From contig NZ_RCWL01000002.1 in NCBI RefSeq assembly GCF_003991195.1, positions 186,001 through 250,000 on the forward strand: 64,000 nt of DNA. Reading direction: 5' to 3'. Within the stretch, counting starts at the first letter, position 1, and each line of letters starts with the position of its first letter. Below are positions 9,401 through 19,842 of this stretch, in pieces. The notes below the pieces were generated by a model. That model did no database searches and had not been told where the DNA came from. It saw nothing but the letters and a program-made list of their open reading frames with translations. The stretch is from Gynurincola endophyticus (GTDB taxonomy: Bacteria; Bacteroidota; Bacteroidia; Chitinophagales; Chitinophagaceae). Position numbers and translations under genes: made by a program.

Positions 9401-11211
9401 GTTAAAGGGATGGTGATTTGATAATGATAACCATTAGGGTACTGATTATTGAGTTTCAGATCACCTTTTAAGATTTCGGTATGATAGAGCAGATTCTTCA
9501 TTCCTATTCCACCCGATAAAATATTCTCACTAAAGCCGGTGCCATCATCCTGATAAAAAAAGATAATCCTGTGTTCAACATAAGTTACCCGTAAAGTAAT
9601 TTTATTATACTGGGCATGTTTTACAGTGTTGGCTACCAATTCAGATACAATTAACCGCATTCGATGATATTGAGTAAAGCTGATCGCAACATTCGGAACA
9701 TTATATTCGAACTCGAACGCTTTACCGGAAATTCGTTCTATTGTTTGCTTAAAGTCAATCAGAGAGTTTTTAAAGATATTGGTTGAGTATGTTCTTTTAT
9801 CATTGATTTCATGACTCATCTGGCGAACCATATCCCTTACATTTGAAATCTGATCGTTTAATTCATTGTAAGCTTCTTCACTGATATCTTTATTTTTATG
9901 ATATCTTATCAGATTTTGTCTGGTAAACAAAATTAACGGAGCTATTTCGTCATGAATACTCTGCGCCAGAAAGAGTCTTTCTTTATCAATCTGGTGCGAT
10001 TTATTTTTGTAAAAATAGTACACTACTACAGCCACTATAATAATTGCGATTAAAAGGATATAGGTAATCATCTGATATTGTCTTTTATCCTTTTCAGCCT
10101 GTAATTGTTTTTCGTAGGACTCTTTTAACTTCAGATTGGATATATAATTTTCTCTTTCATTTTTAAAGTTGATACGGTACAACAGGTAATTTATGCTATC
10201 CAGATTTACCTTCATTTCCCAGAATTTATCTGCCGCACCTTTATAATCACCGCTATAATAGGCCAACCACCCCTGATTCAGTAATAATACATTATCATTA
10301 TTGATCAAATTATTATCGTACACAAAAGTGTTATATAAAGTCAGTGACTTTTTTAACATATCAACACTTTTTAGATTCTGTGCCAATAGCAGGTATACTC
10401 TCATTGCATCATAGTTATCGGCTTTCATGTACGCTGCATTCGGCTCTAAAAAATAACTCTTTATTTTTTCATAAAAATCTTCATTGATCTCGTTTGGAAA
10501 AAATCGTTTGTAATACATCTTTATCAATAAATAGGTTCTTTCGAACATATTTTTGTCTGACTGTTTAAAGTAATTATCCCGGTTAATGATCGAGGCTATA
10601 TTGGTTGAAATATCATAAAGCTTTTTTATAGCCATAGAATCTTTCAGATAAGCATACATGCCACCGGCATAGTTAATAAAGTAGAAATAGCTTTGTACCG
10701 TATTATACTTAAAACTATCAGACCTGATAGTAGCTTCAAAGTTTTCAAGTTGCGGATATACTACTTTAAAGTAATTCTGAAAGGTGGCCGTATCATGAAT
10801 GAGGCTAGCCACTCCTATCAGTCTGCGTAAAGCCGTTATCTGATCCTGCTGAAAATTATTCTTAATTGCAATATTGTAAAAGAGCTCATTATAGTAATCT
10901 GCCTCCCCCAACCTGCCCATATTCAGTTTTCGCACTACTTTAGCCAGATAATACCTCGCCAGTTCATACTGGTTGGAGCTGTCTTTATAGGTTAACTGAT
11001 AATACAACTGGGCAACCGAGTCAAAGTTTGGCATCTCTCCCAGCCATTCTGCACCTTCGGTAAAAGACTCGATAAAATTATGCTGCAGTTTATTTTTAAG
11101 CTTTACAGAGTCATAGTACTTCGCAACGACTTCGCCAGGCATTGGTTTCGACTGCGCGCATACCACGAGTGTCAAACTTTGTATCAGTATAAGTAGGCAA
11201 ATAAACTTCAT
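9397..11211 (-). CDS. membrane histidine kinase with a periplasmic helical-repeat sensor
   Basis: A 604-residue kinase. It has a signal peptide (about 1-19, ending V-C-A-Q), then a long alpha-helical periplasmic region (about 25-370) that looks like degenerate TPR repeats. One membrane segment follows (about 378-401, rich in Ile and Val). The dimerisation helix contains A-Q-S-I-H-D-E-I with the likely phosphorylated His420, of the HisKA_3 kind that pairs with NarL regulators. The HATPase domain (about 500-604) has V-S-E-L-V-A-N-T-V-K-H-A and G-T-G-F-S. It ends in a TGA that overlaps the ATG of the response regulator. The signal is unknown; a protein or peptide ligand bound by the repeats is possible. 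Confidence 0.9.
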   Translation of the reverse strand: MKFICLLILIQSLTLVVCAQSKPMPGEVVAKYYDSVKLKNKLQHNFIESFTEGAEWLGEMPNFDSVAQLYYQLTYKDSSNQYELARYYLAKVVRKLNMGRLGEADYYNELFYNIAIKNNFQQDQITALRRLIGVASLIHDTATFQNYFKVVYPQLENFEATIRSDSFKYNTVQSYFYFINYAGGMYAYLKDSMAIKKLYDISTNIASIINRDNYFKQSDKNMFERTYLLIKMYYKRFFPNEINEDFYEKIKSYFLEPNAAYMKADNYDAMRVYLLLAQNLKSVDMLKKSLTLYNTFVYDNNLINNDNVLLLNQGWLAYYSGDYKGAADKFWEMKVNLDSINYLLYRINFKNERENYISNLKLKESYEKQLQAEKDKRQYQMITYILLIAIIIVAVVVYYFYKNKSHQIDKERLFLAQSIHDEIAPLILFTRQNLIRYHKNKDISEEAYNELNDQISNVRDMVRQMSHEINDKRTYSTNIFKNSLIDFKQTIERISGKAFEFEYNVPNVAISFTQYHRMRLIVSELVANTVKHAQYNKITLRVTYVEHRIIFFYQDDGTGFSENILSGGIGMKNLLYHTEILKGDLKLNNQYPNGYHYQITIPLT

Positions 11212-11515
11212 CTCGACTTAAGTAGAAATATATATTCAATTTAATTCTAATTATTTACAAACAAAATTGATTAACATCAATATTTTAGATCGATCAGCTC
11301 AATTTTGTAAGTGTTAATATTTAGATTAAACCAACAACTTACTGTTTAGTACTATGTTTTTCCGACAAACTCTTTAAATAGAATCTATTGCATTACAACA
11401 AATTGCAAATGCAACTAATTTGGAAAATAAATTTTTATTAAACAGAATCTGAAAAAACTACCTAACACTAATCAATAAACTAAAGGAAAACACTTATTGG
11501 TAACCGTAATTGACA
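11212..11515. other. 304-base intergenic region, AT-rich
   Basis: Lies between the histidine-kinase start (11211) and the stop of the propeller regulator (11516), both transcribed leftwards. It must contain the kinase promoter and the end of the regulator transcript. I see no open frame, tRNA, strict TAnnTTTG match or convincing terminator hairpin in it. Confidence 0.6.
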
Positions 11516-14419
11516 TTATAGAGAATTATTAGTAACTTTATAGAGGAAGTGGAACAGGTTCTCCTCTTTCTGAAGTTGCAGTTTTTTTCTTAAACGATAT
11601 CTGCTGATCTCCACTCCTCTTACACTTATATTCATCAATTTTGCAATTTCTTTACTACTCAGGTTCAATCTCAGATATGTACATAGTTTTACTTCATTCG
11701 AACTCAGTTTTGGGTACTGAGCGATGAGTTGCTGGATAAAATTAGCGTGTACAGTATCAAAGTGTACGGCAAACTGTTCCCATGTTTCCCGCTGCTTTTC
11801 CTCTTCACCCAATTTCTTTAGTAACCTTTTAATTTCATTTGAAGCATACTCTACGTCTTTTTGTCCGTTTACTTTCTGCAAATTTTCTTTCAGATGTGCC
11901 AAAACCTCCTCTTTATGTACCAGATGTAAAGTATTTGAAGCTAGTTCCTGATTTTTTTCAGCCAATTCTCTCTGTAACTTTTCATTTCTCAATTCTACCA
12001 GCTCTTTTTCGGATTTATCCAACTCCAGTTCATGCAAGTATTTCAAACGTGCCTGTTCATCCTGATGCACTTGCATAGCCTGCAGGTATTTCTGGTGCTG
12101 ACGGTAAAAGAGATAAGATATGAGACCGATAATCATAATAAAGTATAACAAATATGCCCATCCGTTTAAATACCATGGCGGATATATTTGAAACGGAAAC
12201 CCGGTGATAGCAGATTCAATTCCTTTATTCGTTCGAAGTTTTACCTCGAACACAAATTGCCCGGCCGGCAGATTCATAAATTCTTTCTCAGTTTTATCAG
12301 ACCACTCACTCCATTCGTCCTGATAACCTTTTAACCGGTAAGAAAATTTAATGTTTTCTATACTTCCGAAAGAAGGTGTAGCATAACTAAATTTGAGCTG
12401 ATTGTCCAGATAATCAAAACACGCATTGGCCGGAAGCTCTCCGAATCCATTATAGATATTATGATCTTCATTTAATTGAATAGAACTGATAATCGGCTTT
12501 AATTCGAGCGGTTTTGTTTTATATCTTTTAAAGTTAATATGCAAAAAACCTTCTTCCGCCCCGATAAGAATATTGTTAGGATCAATTGCTTCAATCCGGT
12601 CGAAACCCCTCACCATTCTATCCTCCAATTCGGCTATTTCCCAATATTGCGGTTCAGTACCCGTGAAATCTATTACGCCGAGTTTTTTATCTGTAATAAA
12701 CCACCAGCTTCCTTCTTCGTCCTGTTTAACATACCGAATAGGAATATTTCCAATGTATCTTTTGAAAAATTCAGATGGATAAAATCTTCTGCTTTTATCA
12801 TCAAATTCATATACTCCGTCAATCGTGCAAAAAACCATTCTTCCACCGAGTTTGAAGACGTGATTGTTCATCTTAGAAGGGAGCCCGTCGGCTTCTCCGA
12901 ACAATACCGGTGCTGTATAATTGTTTATTTGTTCAAGGAGATAAATTCCGCGGTAAGGATGTGAAACCCATACTCTGTTTTGCTGGTCAACCTCTACAAA
13001 CCTCGATGACTCATGATAATCCGGAATATCAAATTCTTTTTTAAACCCTTTTCTGGTTTCTGTCCAGACAGACAATCCCAGATAATGTCCGGCAATCCAC
13101 GCGAGTTTACCTTCCCAAACGATCGGCTGAAAAACCCAATGTCCGATTGTTTCATTACTGTTTAATAGTTTTTTTTCTTCGGGATAATAAAATTGTACAC
13201 CCTCGTGTTTCGACAAAATCATTCCAAAATTGCCAGCCTGAATATTACGTACCTGTCCTTGCGCCTGAGGAATATCTGCAACCCGCATTTTCTGGAGTGT
13301 GAAATCACCGGGCGCACTAACCGGAATCTGATACAGGCCATTAGTAGTTCCTAAGTAAAGATGATTTTTATAAGATAGCATTGCATATCCCGCTGCATCA
13401 TAACGACCTTCGGGTAAAATCTTTTTAATAGCGTTTGTGCTCAACATTACATCTATTCCATTCTCAAGTGCCAGCCAGGCATTTCCCTGTTGATCTTCGA
13501 AAATATAATTGACGTGGTTATTCTGCAACCCTTCGTTTGTACTAAAATGTTGTACCCAATCCAGCTGTTCTCCTACTACATACATACCCTGATATTGAGT
13601 GGCAATCATCCAGTCACCTGAACGATTCTGTGAAAAACGGATCAGATTGGCTTTCTCAAATGTTTTTTCTAACGACGGGTACCAGGGCTTTAATTTGCCT
13701 TGATCATAGATATAGATTCCTTTAGAAAATCCGATTACATATTGTTTTGATTTTTCATTATATATAATACCTGTTATTAGTTCGTGTTGAAATGAAACGG
13801 GTAATTCAAGGAATACTTTCCAGTTTCCTTTACTATACTCATAAATATGCCCACCTCTTTGATGTGCCAGCATTTTTCCATTCACAAGCTGCATATCCGT
13901 CCATTGAACCGGAGCATCAAAAACAGCTATAGTATCGGAATCATAAATAAAAATTGATTTCTCTGTTCTGAAGAAAACATGATTACCCCAAAAATTAATC
14001 TGCCATACATCAGTAAAGTTCCGATGTTTCTCAGGTATCTTCGATTTTAAACTTTGGTAATAAAGGTTACCATTACTATCGGGAAGAAAATAACCTAATT
14101 CATCCTGGGCTCCGGCAAAGATGCGATTAGCCGCATCAACCGCAACAGACCTAACGATTGTTCGATTAGAAACAGTATGTTTTTTCCAATAAACACCATC
14201 ATAAGATAAAAGTCCGTCATTATTGGCTACTAAGACAACTCCATTGTTCAACTGAGTGATCATCCAGTTTTGTGTAGCACCTCTATATTCCTTTTTTATA
14301 TAATTGACAATAGAAGGCATACCAATGGTATTTTGAGCAAACAAATTACCAAACAGCAAATTCATCGTTAGCAACACTACAAAGAAACCCCTCATAGGCT
14401 TAGTAATGCATTTTAACAC
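11516..14419 (-). CDS. transmembrane propeller / Y_Y_Y / LuxR-type transcriptional regulator
   Basis: A 967-residue one-component regulator. It has a signal or anchor segment (1-28) and a large periplasmic beta-propeller of regulator-propeller repeats (about 35-680, with phrases such as I-F-E-D-Q-Q-G-N-A-W-L-A). A Y_Y_Y domain follows (about 680-745, including Y-R-L-K-G-Y-Q-D-E-W-S), then one membrane helix (about 749-769), a charged coiled coil (about 775-890) and a LuxR-type helix-turn-helix (about 905-960, with L-S-S-K-E-I-A-K-L-M-N-I-S). There is no kinase domain, so the DNA-binding part is tethered to the inner membrane. Its divergent position beside susC suggests it senses a glucan fragment and controls the utilisation locus. 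An alternative start at Met9 would give a shorter signal peptide. Confidence 0.88.
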   Translation of the reverse strand: MLKCITKPMRGFFVVLLTMNLLFGNLFAQNTIGMPSIVNYIKKEYRGATQNWMITQLNNGVVLVANNDGLLSYDGVYWKKHTVSNRTIVRSVAVDAANRIFAGAQDELGYFLPDSNGNLYYQSLKSKIPEKHRNFTDVWQINFWGNHVFFRTEKSIFIYDSDTIAVFDAPVQWTDMQLVNGKMLAHQRGGHIYEYSKGNWKVFLELPVSFQHELITGIIYNEKSKQYVIGFSKGIYIYDQGKLKPWYPSLEKTFEKANLIRFSQNRSGDWMIATQYQGMYVVGEQLDWVQHFSTNEGLQNNHVNYIFEDQQGNAWLALENGIDVMLSTNAIKKILPEGRYDAAGYAMLSYKNHLYLGTTNGLYQIPVSAPGDFTLQKMRVADIPQAQGQVRNIQAGNFGMILSKHEGVQFYYPEEKKLLNSNETIGHWVFQPIVWEGKLAWIAGHYLGLSVWTETRKGFKKEFDIPDYHESSRFVEVDQQNRVWVSHPYRGIYLLEQINNYTAPVLFGEADGLPSKMNNHVFKLGGRMVFCTIDGVYEFDDKSRRFYPSEFFKRYIGNIPIRYVKQDEEGSWWFITDKKLGVIDFTGTEPQYWEIAELEDRMVRGFDRIEAIDPNNILIGAEEGFLHINFKRYKTKPLELKPIISSIQLNEDHNIYNGFGELPANACFDYLDNQLKFSYATPSFGSIENIKFSYRLKGYQDEWSEWSDKTEKEFMNLPAGQFVFEVKLRTNKGIESAITGFPFQIYPPWYLNGWAYLLYFIMIIGLISYLFYRQHQKYLQAMQVHQDEQARLKYLHELELDKSEKELVELRNEKLQRELAEKNQELASNTLHLVHKEEVLAHLKENLQKVNGQKDVEYASNEIKRLLKKLGEEEKQRETWEQFAVHFDTVHANFIQQLIAQYPKLSSNEVKLCTYLRLNLSSKEIAKLMNISVRGVEISRYRLRKKLQLQKEENLFHFLYKVTNNSL

Positions 14420-14733
14420 ATATTACGATATTTTTTTTAGAATGTATATAATATAAAACCGTTTTCTTCTATTGCACACATGCTTTTATCATAGCATTTC
14501 TTTATTACAGAACCTTATTGTAAAATCATCACTCTTCTACTTTACAGTACTATTTTATTTTAGCGTTTAAATTTTTTTAATAATTAATTATTTCTACCCT
14601 GTTACTAACTACTTACGTATTTTTTGTATCCAATAGTTTTAAGCCTTTCTATTTTTTTATTCTCTTGCGAATGCTTTTTTGAAAAGCGGAAAGGTTGCAA
14701 AAGAAACAGTTCTCCGGCGAGTATAGATTAAAA

Positions 14734-14767
14734 AATGCATTACAATGTTCAGACATTATAATGCATT
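14734..14767. repeat. inverted repeat (operator-like) in the PUL control region
   Basis: Arms AATGCATTACAATG (14734-14747) and CATTATAATGCATT (14754-14767) pair with one mismatch around the spacer TTCAGA. Each arm contains the self-palindromic octamer AATGCATT, so the site looks like two half-sites for a dimeric regulator. Confidence 0.5.
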
Positions 14768-15133
14768 GACTTACTCCTTCTCTAACGCTCACAGTACTCC
14801 TATTTAGTTTCAATCGCAATCAAAAAGTATTCTTTTCAATTTTGATTCCGATAAAGTTATTTTTAGTGTATTGTATATATATAATATTTATAGATACATC
14901 TATTACTAGCACGATTAATCATAATTTATACTTCATTTAGTTGAAAATCAACTACTTCAACATACATATTATTTTTATCCATTCATTTGCCAGCGAAGTC
15001 AGCACTAATTATTTTTTTGATTGTCAATGTTTTATAATCTATTATAATTTTCAGATGCTGATTTCCGGCAGATTTTCCGGTCAGTTTTAAAACCGAAAAA
15101 AGCGCATTTATGTACATGACGTAGTATTGATGT

Positions 15134-15157
15134 ATCGTTTTAGCCAGCTAAAACGAT
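15134..15157. repeat. perfect 11-base inverted repeat upstream of susC
   Basis: ATCGTTTTAGC (15134-15144) and GCTAAAACGAT (15147-15157) are separated by only two bases. The site is centred about 103 bases before the susC ATG. The very short spacer fits a dimeric DNA-binding site better than a terminator, and no T-run follows. Confidence 0.6.
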
Positions 15158-15248
15158 CTAGTTGTACCAGTGATGTAGTGAATTTGTTAAAATTAGTTAA
15201 GAACATGCCTAGATTTACAGTGATTCACCAACACAAAAATGATTGCTT

Positions 15249-18200
15249 ATGAAATTCGCTTCTTATCTTATGAGTTGGTGGCTTTTATTTATGTTTGCTC
15301 AAACAACTTTTGCGCAAACAAGGCCACCCCTACAACTCCAATTCGTTCACCAACAAACACTTGAACCTTTGGCGAATGTGACCATTCTGTTGAATGGCCA
15401 GCCAGCCGGGTCAAGCGATGTGAACGGGGCCGCGACCATTAATAATATTAAAGAAAAAGACAAACTGACTTTTAGCCACATTGGCTTTGAACTTGCCAGC
15501 TGGGAAGCAGACAACCGTGCTACTTATACGGTGGCCATGATTCCTTTACCTAATCAGATGGAACAGGTTGTTGTAATCGGGTACGGTGTACAAAAGAAGT
15601 CTAATGTAACCACCGCTATTTCTTCAATTAAAGCAGAACAGCTTGAAAACATGCCCGTAGTGAGAGTTGAAAACTCACTTCAGGGTAGAATTTCAGGGGT
15701 TAATATTACTACATCTTCGGGCCAGCCCGGTGCTCCGGCCACTGTTCGTGTGAGAGGTATCACGACTATCGGTAACAGTAATCCTCTATATATAGTAGAT
15801 GGTGTTCAGATTGAAGGCGGCATTGAGTTCCTGAACCAGGCCGACATTGCCAGCATTGAGGTAATGAAAGATGCCGCTGCGGCTTCCATTTACGGAGCAC
15901 GTGGGGCAAACGGTGTTATCCTTGTAACCACCAAAAGAGGTGTAAAAGGAAAAACTTCTGTAAACTATAATGGTTATCAGGCTACCCAGGCACCATGGAA
16001 AAAGCTGGATTTACTGAATGCTAGAGAATATGCCACTTTAGTGAATGAAGCATATGCTGCTTCTAATCAAGGCTTACGTTTTCCGGATGTAGCAAGTTTG
16101 GGAGAAGGAACAGACTGGCAGAAAGAAATATTTAATGATAACGCAAAAATGCGAAACCATGAATTGAGCTTAGCCAGCGGTGGAGAGAAGTCTACTTACT
16201 TCACCTCTTTCGGTTATTTTCAACAGGACGGTATCGTTGCCACTTCTAATTCTCAATTTGAGAGAATCACTTTAAGATTTAACAGTACACACAAAATTTC
16301 TGATAGAATTGAATTCGGAAACAATATCGGTTATACCAGAATTCAGTCTGTGGGAGTGGGTACCAACTCTGAGTGGGGCTCACCACTAAACAGAGCGATC
16401 AATATAGATCCGATTACTCCTCTGGTAGAAAGAGATCCGGCTAAATACAACATGGCTCCTTATAATAATCCGAATATCATTAAAACCCCGGGAGGTTTCC
16501 CTTATGGTATTTCCGGCCTGGTAACTTCGGAAATTCTGAATCCGGTTGCTGCACTTCAAACGAATGAAACCATCAACTTCAGCGATAAAATCGTAGCAAA
16601 TGCTTATATCGATGCAGAAATACTGAAGGGATTGAAATTCAGATCAAGCATAGGTGCTGACCTGGCTTTCTGGGGAACAGAAACCTTTTTACCGGTATTT
16701 TATCTGAATGCAACGAATCAGCGCGTAAGAAATCAATATACCCGCGAATCAAACAGAGGTTTATTTTGGCTGTGGGAAAATACACTTTCTTATCAGACAA
16801 CTTTAAATAACCATAGCTTTACCGTATTGGCAGGTACTTCCGCTCAAAAGAATAAAGGATTGACACAGGCCGGAGCCGTTGATAATATTCCTGTTACCCG
16901 TTTAAAAGATGCTTCGTTAGGGTTTAATGTACCGCGTGCTGATCGTAACTTCTGGGGTGGAGAATATTTAAATACACTCAGTTCTCTATTCGGTAGATTT
17001 ATTTATTCTTATGAAGATAAATACCTTTTATCTGCCACTGTAAGAAGAGACGGTTCTTCACGTTTCGGTAGCAATAATAAATATGGTGTGTTTCCTTCCG
17101 TATCAGCAGGTTGGATTCTTTCAAGAGAATCATTCTTTGAAAGTGTAACACCTATTCAATTCCTGAAATTGAGAGGTTCATGGGCAGTTGCAGGTAATGA
17201 TAGAATTGCCGATTTCCAATATCTTGCTACGGTAGGTAGCGGTAGAGATTATACATTCGGAATGCCTTCAGCAATCTTCACTGGAGTTTCTCCGAACCGT
17301 TTATCAAACCCGGACCTGAAATGGGAAGAAACTTCTCAGCTCAATATTGGTATGGATGTACAGTTCCTTCGACACTTCAATGCCAGCATCGATTGGTTCC
17401 ACAAAAAAACATCAGACATGTTATTGGAAATTGCAGTACCGGCATTTGTTGGTAATGCAGGACCTATCGGAAATATCGCTACACTTGAAAACAGAGGCTT
17501 TGAATTTGAATTAGGGTATAACCAACAAATCGGAGAAGTACAGTTATCATTAAATGGTAATTTCTCTACCATCCAGAATAAAATCACTTATCTCGGAGAT
17601 GATAAAGAGTTCTTACCCGGACAAACTTATGGTCCGCAAGGCTTAGATATTACACGTACACAAATCGGTCATGCCTTCGGTTCTTTCTTCGGCTTGAGAA
17701 CAGATGGAATTTTCCAGAACCAACAGGAAGTGGATAACTACAAAGACAAAGACGGTAACGTTATTCAACCGAATGCAAAACCAGGTGATTTAAGATTTGT
17801 AGATCTTAATGGAGACGGTATTATTGATAACAATGATAGAACCATTATAGGCAATCCTACTCCAAAATTCACTTATGGGTTTACCGCTCAGGCTAAATGG
17901 AAAAACTTTGACCTGATGGTATTCGGACAAGGTATTCAGGGTAATGACGTAATGAATCTGATCAGAAGATTCGATTTACCAATGGCCAACTGGACCAAAC
18001 ACGCCTTGAACCGTTGGATCGGAGAAGGTTCTACCAACGAACATCCCAGAATGACCATTAGTGACCCGAACAAAAACTATAGCCAAAGCTCAGATTTCTT
18101 TTTAGAAGATGGATCTTATTTCAGAATCAAGACCATTCAGTTAGGATATCAATTACCACAATCAATTACCCGAAAAGCAGGTATTCAGAAAGCCAGAGTA

Positions 18201-18341
18201 TATGTAATGGCCAACAACCTGTTAACATTCACCAAATACAGAGGATTTGATCCTGAAATCGGTGGTGACAGCTTCGGAGTAGACAGAGGTATTTATCCGC
18301 AACCAAGAGCATTTTTCCTAGGATTGAACTTAGGTTTCTAA
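15249..18341 (+). CDS. susC: SusC/RagA-family TonB-dependent outer-membrane glycan transporter
   Basis: A 1030-residue outer-membrane importer. I chose ATG 15249; a TTG six bases upstream would add only two residues. It has a signal peptide (about 1-22, ending T-F-A-Q), a carboxypeptidase-regulatory-like domain (about 28-105), a plug domain with V-V-V-I-G-Y-G-V-Q-K-K and N-P-L-Y-I-V-D-G (about 110-235), and a 22-strand barrel to the C-terminal G-L-N-L-G-F. It forms the SusCD complex with the next gene and moves oligosaccharides into the periplasm using TonB energy. The GH16 genes downstream suggest a beta-1,3-glucan such as laminarin as cargo; that specificity is inferred. It is the first gene of the locus. 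Confidence 0.95.
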   Translation: MKFASYLMSWWLLFMFAQTTFAQTRPPLQLQFVHQQTLEPLANVTILLNGQPAGSSDVNGAATINNIKEKDKLTFSHIGFELASWEADNRATYTVAMIPLPNQMEQVVVIGYGVQKKSNVTTAISSIKAEQLENMPVVRVENSLQGRISGVNITTSSGQPGAPATVRVRGITTIGNSNPLYIVDGVQIEGGIEFLNQADIASIEVMKDAAAASIYGARGANGVILVTTKRGVKGKTSVNYNGYQATQAPWKKLDLLNAREYATLVNEAYAASNQGLRFPDVASLGEGTDWQKEIFNDNAKMRNHELSLASGGEKSTYFTSFGYFQQDGIVATSNSQFERITLRFNSTHKISDRIEFGNNIGYTRIQSVGVGTNSEWGSPLNRAINIDPITPLVERDPAKYNMAPYNNPNIIKTPGGFPYGISGLVTSEILNPVAALQTNETINFSDKIVANAYIDAEILKGLKFRSSIGADLAFWGTETFLPVFYLNATNQRVRNQYTRESNRGLFWLWENTLSYQTTLNNHSFTVLAGTSAQKNKGLTQAGAVDNIPVTRLKDASLGFNVPRADRNFWGGEYLNTLSSLFGRFIYSYEDKYLLSATVRRDGSSRFGSNNKYGVFPSVSAGWILSRESFFESVTPIQFLKLRGSWAVAGNDRIADFQYLATVGSGRDYTFGMPSAIFTGVSPNRLSNPDLKWEETSQLNIGMDVQFLRHFNASIDWFHKKTSDMLLEIAVPAFVGNAGPIGNIATLENRGFEFELGYNQQIGEVQLSLNGNFSTIQNKITYLGDDKEFLPGQTYGPQGLDITRTQIGHAFGSFFGLRTDGIFQNQQEVDNYKDKDGNVIQPNAKPGDLRFVDLNGDGIIDNNDRTIIGNPTPKFTYGFTAQAKWKNFDLMVFGQGIQGNDVMNLIRRFDLPMANWTKHALNRWIGEGSTNEHPRMTISDPNKNYSQSSDFFLEDGSYFRIKTIQLGYQLPQSITRKAGIQKARVYVMANNLLTFTKYRGFDPEIGGDSFGVDRGIYPQPRAFFLGLNLGF

Positions 18342-18359
18342 TTTCTAAAAAGTATTACA

Positions 18360-19841
18360 ATGAAAAAATCAATTTATATAATCGCTATATGCATTGTTGC
18401 CAGTGCCTGCAGTAAATCCTTTCTGGAGCTAACTCCGAGAGGTACAGAACTGGAAGACAATTTTTATCAGAATGAAGAACAGGTATTTCAAGGGTTGGTA
18501 GCTGTTTATGATGTGATGCAATGGGGAAACTCAGGTGGCTATACCATGAAAATGCCTTTATTAACAACAGCATCAGATGAAGCACATGCAGGAGGTTCAG
18601 ATGCATCTGACCAGCCGGCATGGGTAGCTTATGACAACTTCACATTAGATCCTTTTCGTGGCCCACAATACGGCCTATGGCAAAGAAACTTTACAGGTGT
18701 ATACAGAGCTAATCTTTTGTTAGAAAAAATTGAACTGGTAAAAGATAAACTGGATCCAACTTTCTTAGACAGGGTAAGTGCTGAAGCAAAATTTTTAAGA
18801 GCGTTCTTTTATTTTGACCTGGTTCGATTCTTCAGAAACATTCCATTGATTACAAAATCACTGGCTCCTAGTGAAATGTACAATCAGGAACAGGTAGATC
18901 CTAATCTGGTTTATCAGTTGATTGAAGAAGATCTGAAAGCAGCCATTAATGTATTACCGGTTTCTGTTCCGGTAGAAGAAACAGGCCGATTAACCAAAGG
19001 TGCAGCACAGGCTTTATTCGGAAAAATGCTGCTTTTCAAAATGGATAACAGCAGAATGGCAGAAGCAGCAGCCGTATTAAGAGAAGTAAATACCTCTTCA
19101 GTTTATCGCTTATTGGATAATTATGGAGATATTTTCAACCCTGATAATGCTTTTCATACCGAATCAATTCTTGAAATTTCGCATACTACCTTAGCAGGCT
19201 GGGGCGACTGGGGCTGGATCAATGGCTCTGACGGTAACGTAGCACCGCAGTTTATCGGACCGGCAGATTATAACGGACCAACTTATTCTGCAGGATGGGG
19301 ATTCTGCCCGATTTCAATGGATCTTGTAAACGCAATGCAGGGTGATCCACGCTTTGAACATACTATCATTGACGGAAATGCATTGAAGTTGAGTGGCGCT
19401 ACTTATACTGAAAGATATCAGAACACTGATTACTTCATTAAAAAATATGCACCTGTTACTGCTTACAGATCTACCATCGGTAATGTGGAGTTAAACTGGC
19501 CGATTAATGAAATAGAAATCAGACTGGCTGATACTTACTTACTCGAAGCTGAAGCCCTTGTTCGTTCAGGTGGCGATCAGTCAAGAGCCAATGACCTGTT
19601 AAATGCCGTTCGTAACCGTGTAGGATTAGGCGATAAAGTAGCCACGATTGAAAATATCATGGAAGAAAGACACTTAGAGCTGGCTACAGAAGGACATCGC
19701 TTCTTTGACCTCGTAAGAACAGGCATGGCATCAACAGTATTAGGCCCTTTAGGATTTCTTCCGAACAAACATGAAATATTACCGATTCCGCAGCAGGAAA
19801 TCGATATCACTAAAGGCGTGTTAAAACAAAATAATTACTAG
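18360..19841 (+). CDS. susD: SusD/RagB-family glycan-binding lipoprotein
   Basis: A 493-residue surface lipoprotein with the lipobox V-A-S-A-C (lipidated Cys17). The SusD-like N-terminal region (F-L-E-L-T-P-R-G, about 22-220) and the RagB/SusD C-terminal region are present; the end has the typical N-E-I-E-I-R-L-A-D-T-Y-L-L-E-A-E-A motif and E-R-H-L-E-L-A-T-E-G-H-R-F-F-D-L. SusD forms the lid of the SusC transporter and captures oligosaccharides at the cell surface. It starts 18 bases after susC and is followed two bases after its TAG stop by the PKD lipoprotein gene, so these genes are one operon. Confidence 0.95.
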   Translation: MKKSIYIIAICIVASACSKSFLELTPRGTELEDNFYQNEEQVFQGLVAVYDVMQWGNSGGYTMKMPLLTTASDEAHAGGSDASDQPAWVAYDNFTLDPFRGPQYGLWQRNFTGVYRANLLLEKIELVKDKLDPTFLDRVSAEAKFLRAFFYFDLVRFFRNIPLITKSLAPSEMYNQEQVDPNLVYQLIEEDLKAAINVLPVSVPVEETGRLTKGAAQALFGKMLLFKMDNSRMAEAAAVLREVNTSSVYRLLDNYGDIFNPDNAFHTESILEISHTTLAGWGDWGWINGSDGNVAPQFIGPADYNGPTYSAGWGFCPISMDLVNAMQGDPRFEHTIIDGNALKLSGATYTERYQNTDYFIKKYAPVTAYRSTIGNVELNWPINEIEIRLADTYLLEAEALVRSGGDQSRANDLLNAVRNRVGLGDKVATIENIMEERHLELATEGHRFFDLVRTGMASTVLGPLGFLPNKHEILPIPQQEIDITKGVLKQNNY

Positions 19842-19842
19842 T

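Larger units (their letters stand above)
14420..15248. promoter_or_regulatory. 829-base divergent regulatory region of the PUL
   Basis: Separates the leftward regulator gene from rightward susC. It is AT-rich and has stops in all frames. It holds two clear inverted repeats (14734-14767 and 15134-15157, annotated separately) and should contain both promoters. No strict TAnnTTTG element was found near susC. The length suggests a long untranslated leader or several operators. Confidence 0.6.

Noticed and set aside
12539-12964. Plus-strand open frame inside the propeller regulator
   Set aside because: Shadow of the real minus-strand gene with no signal, motif or promoter.
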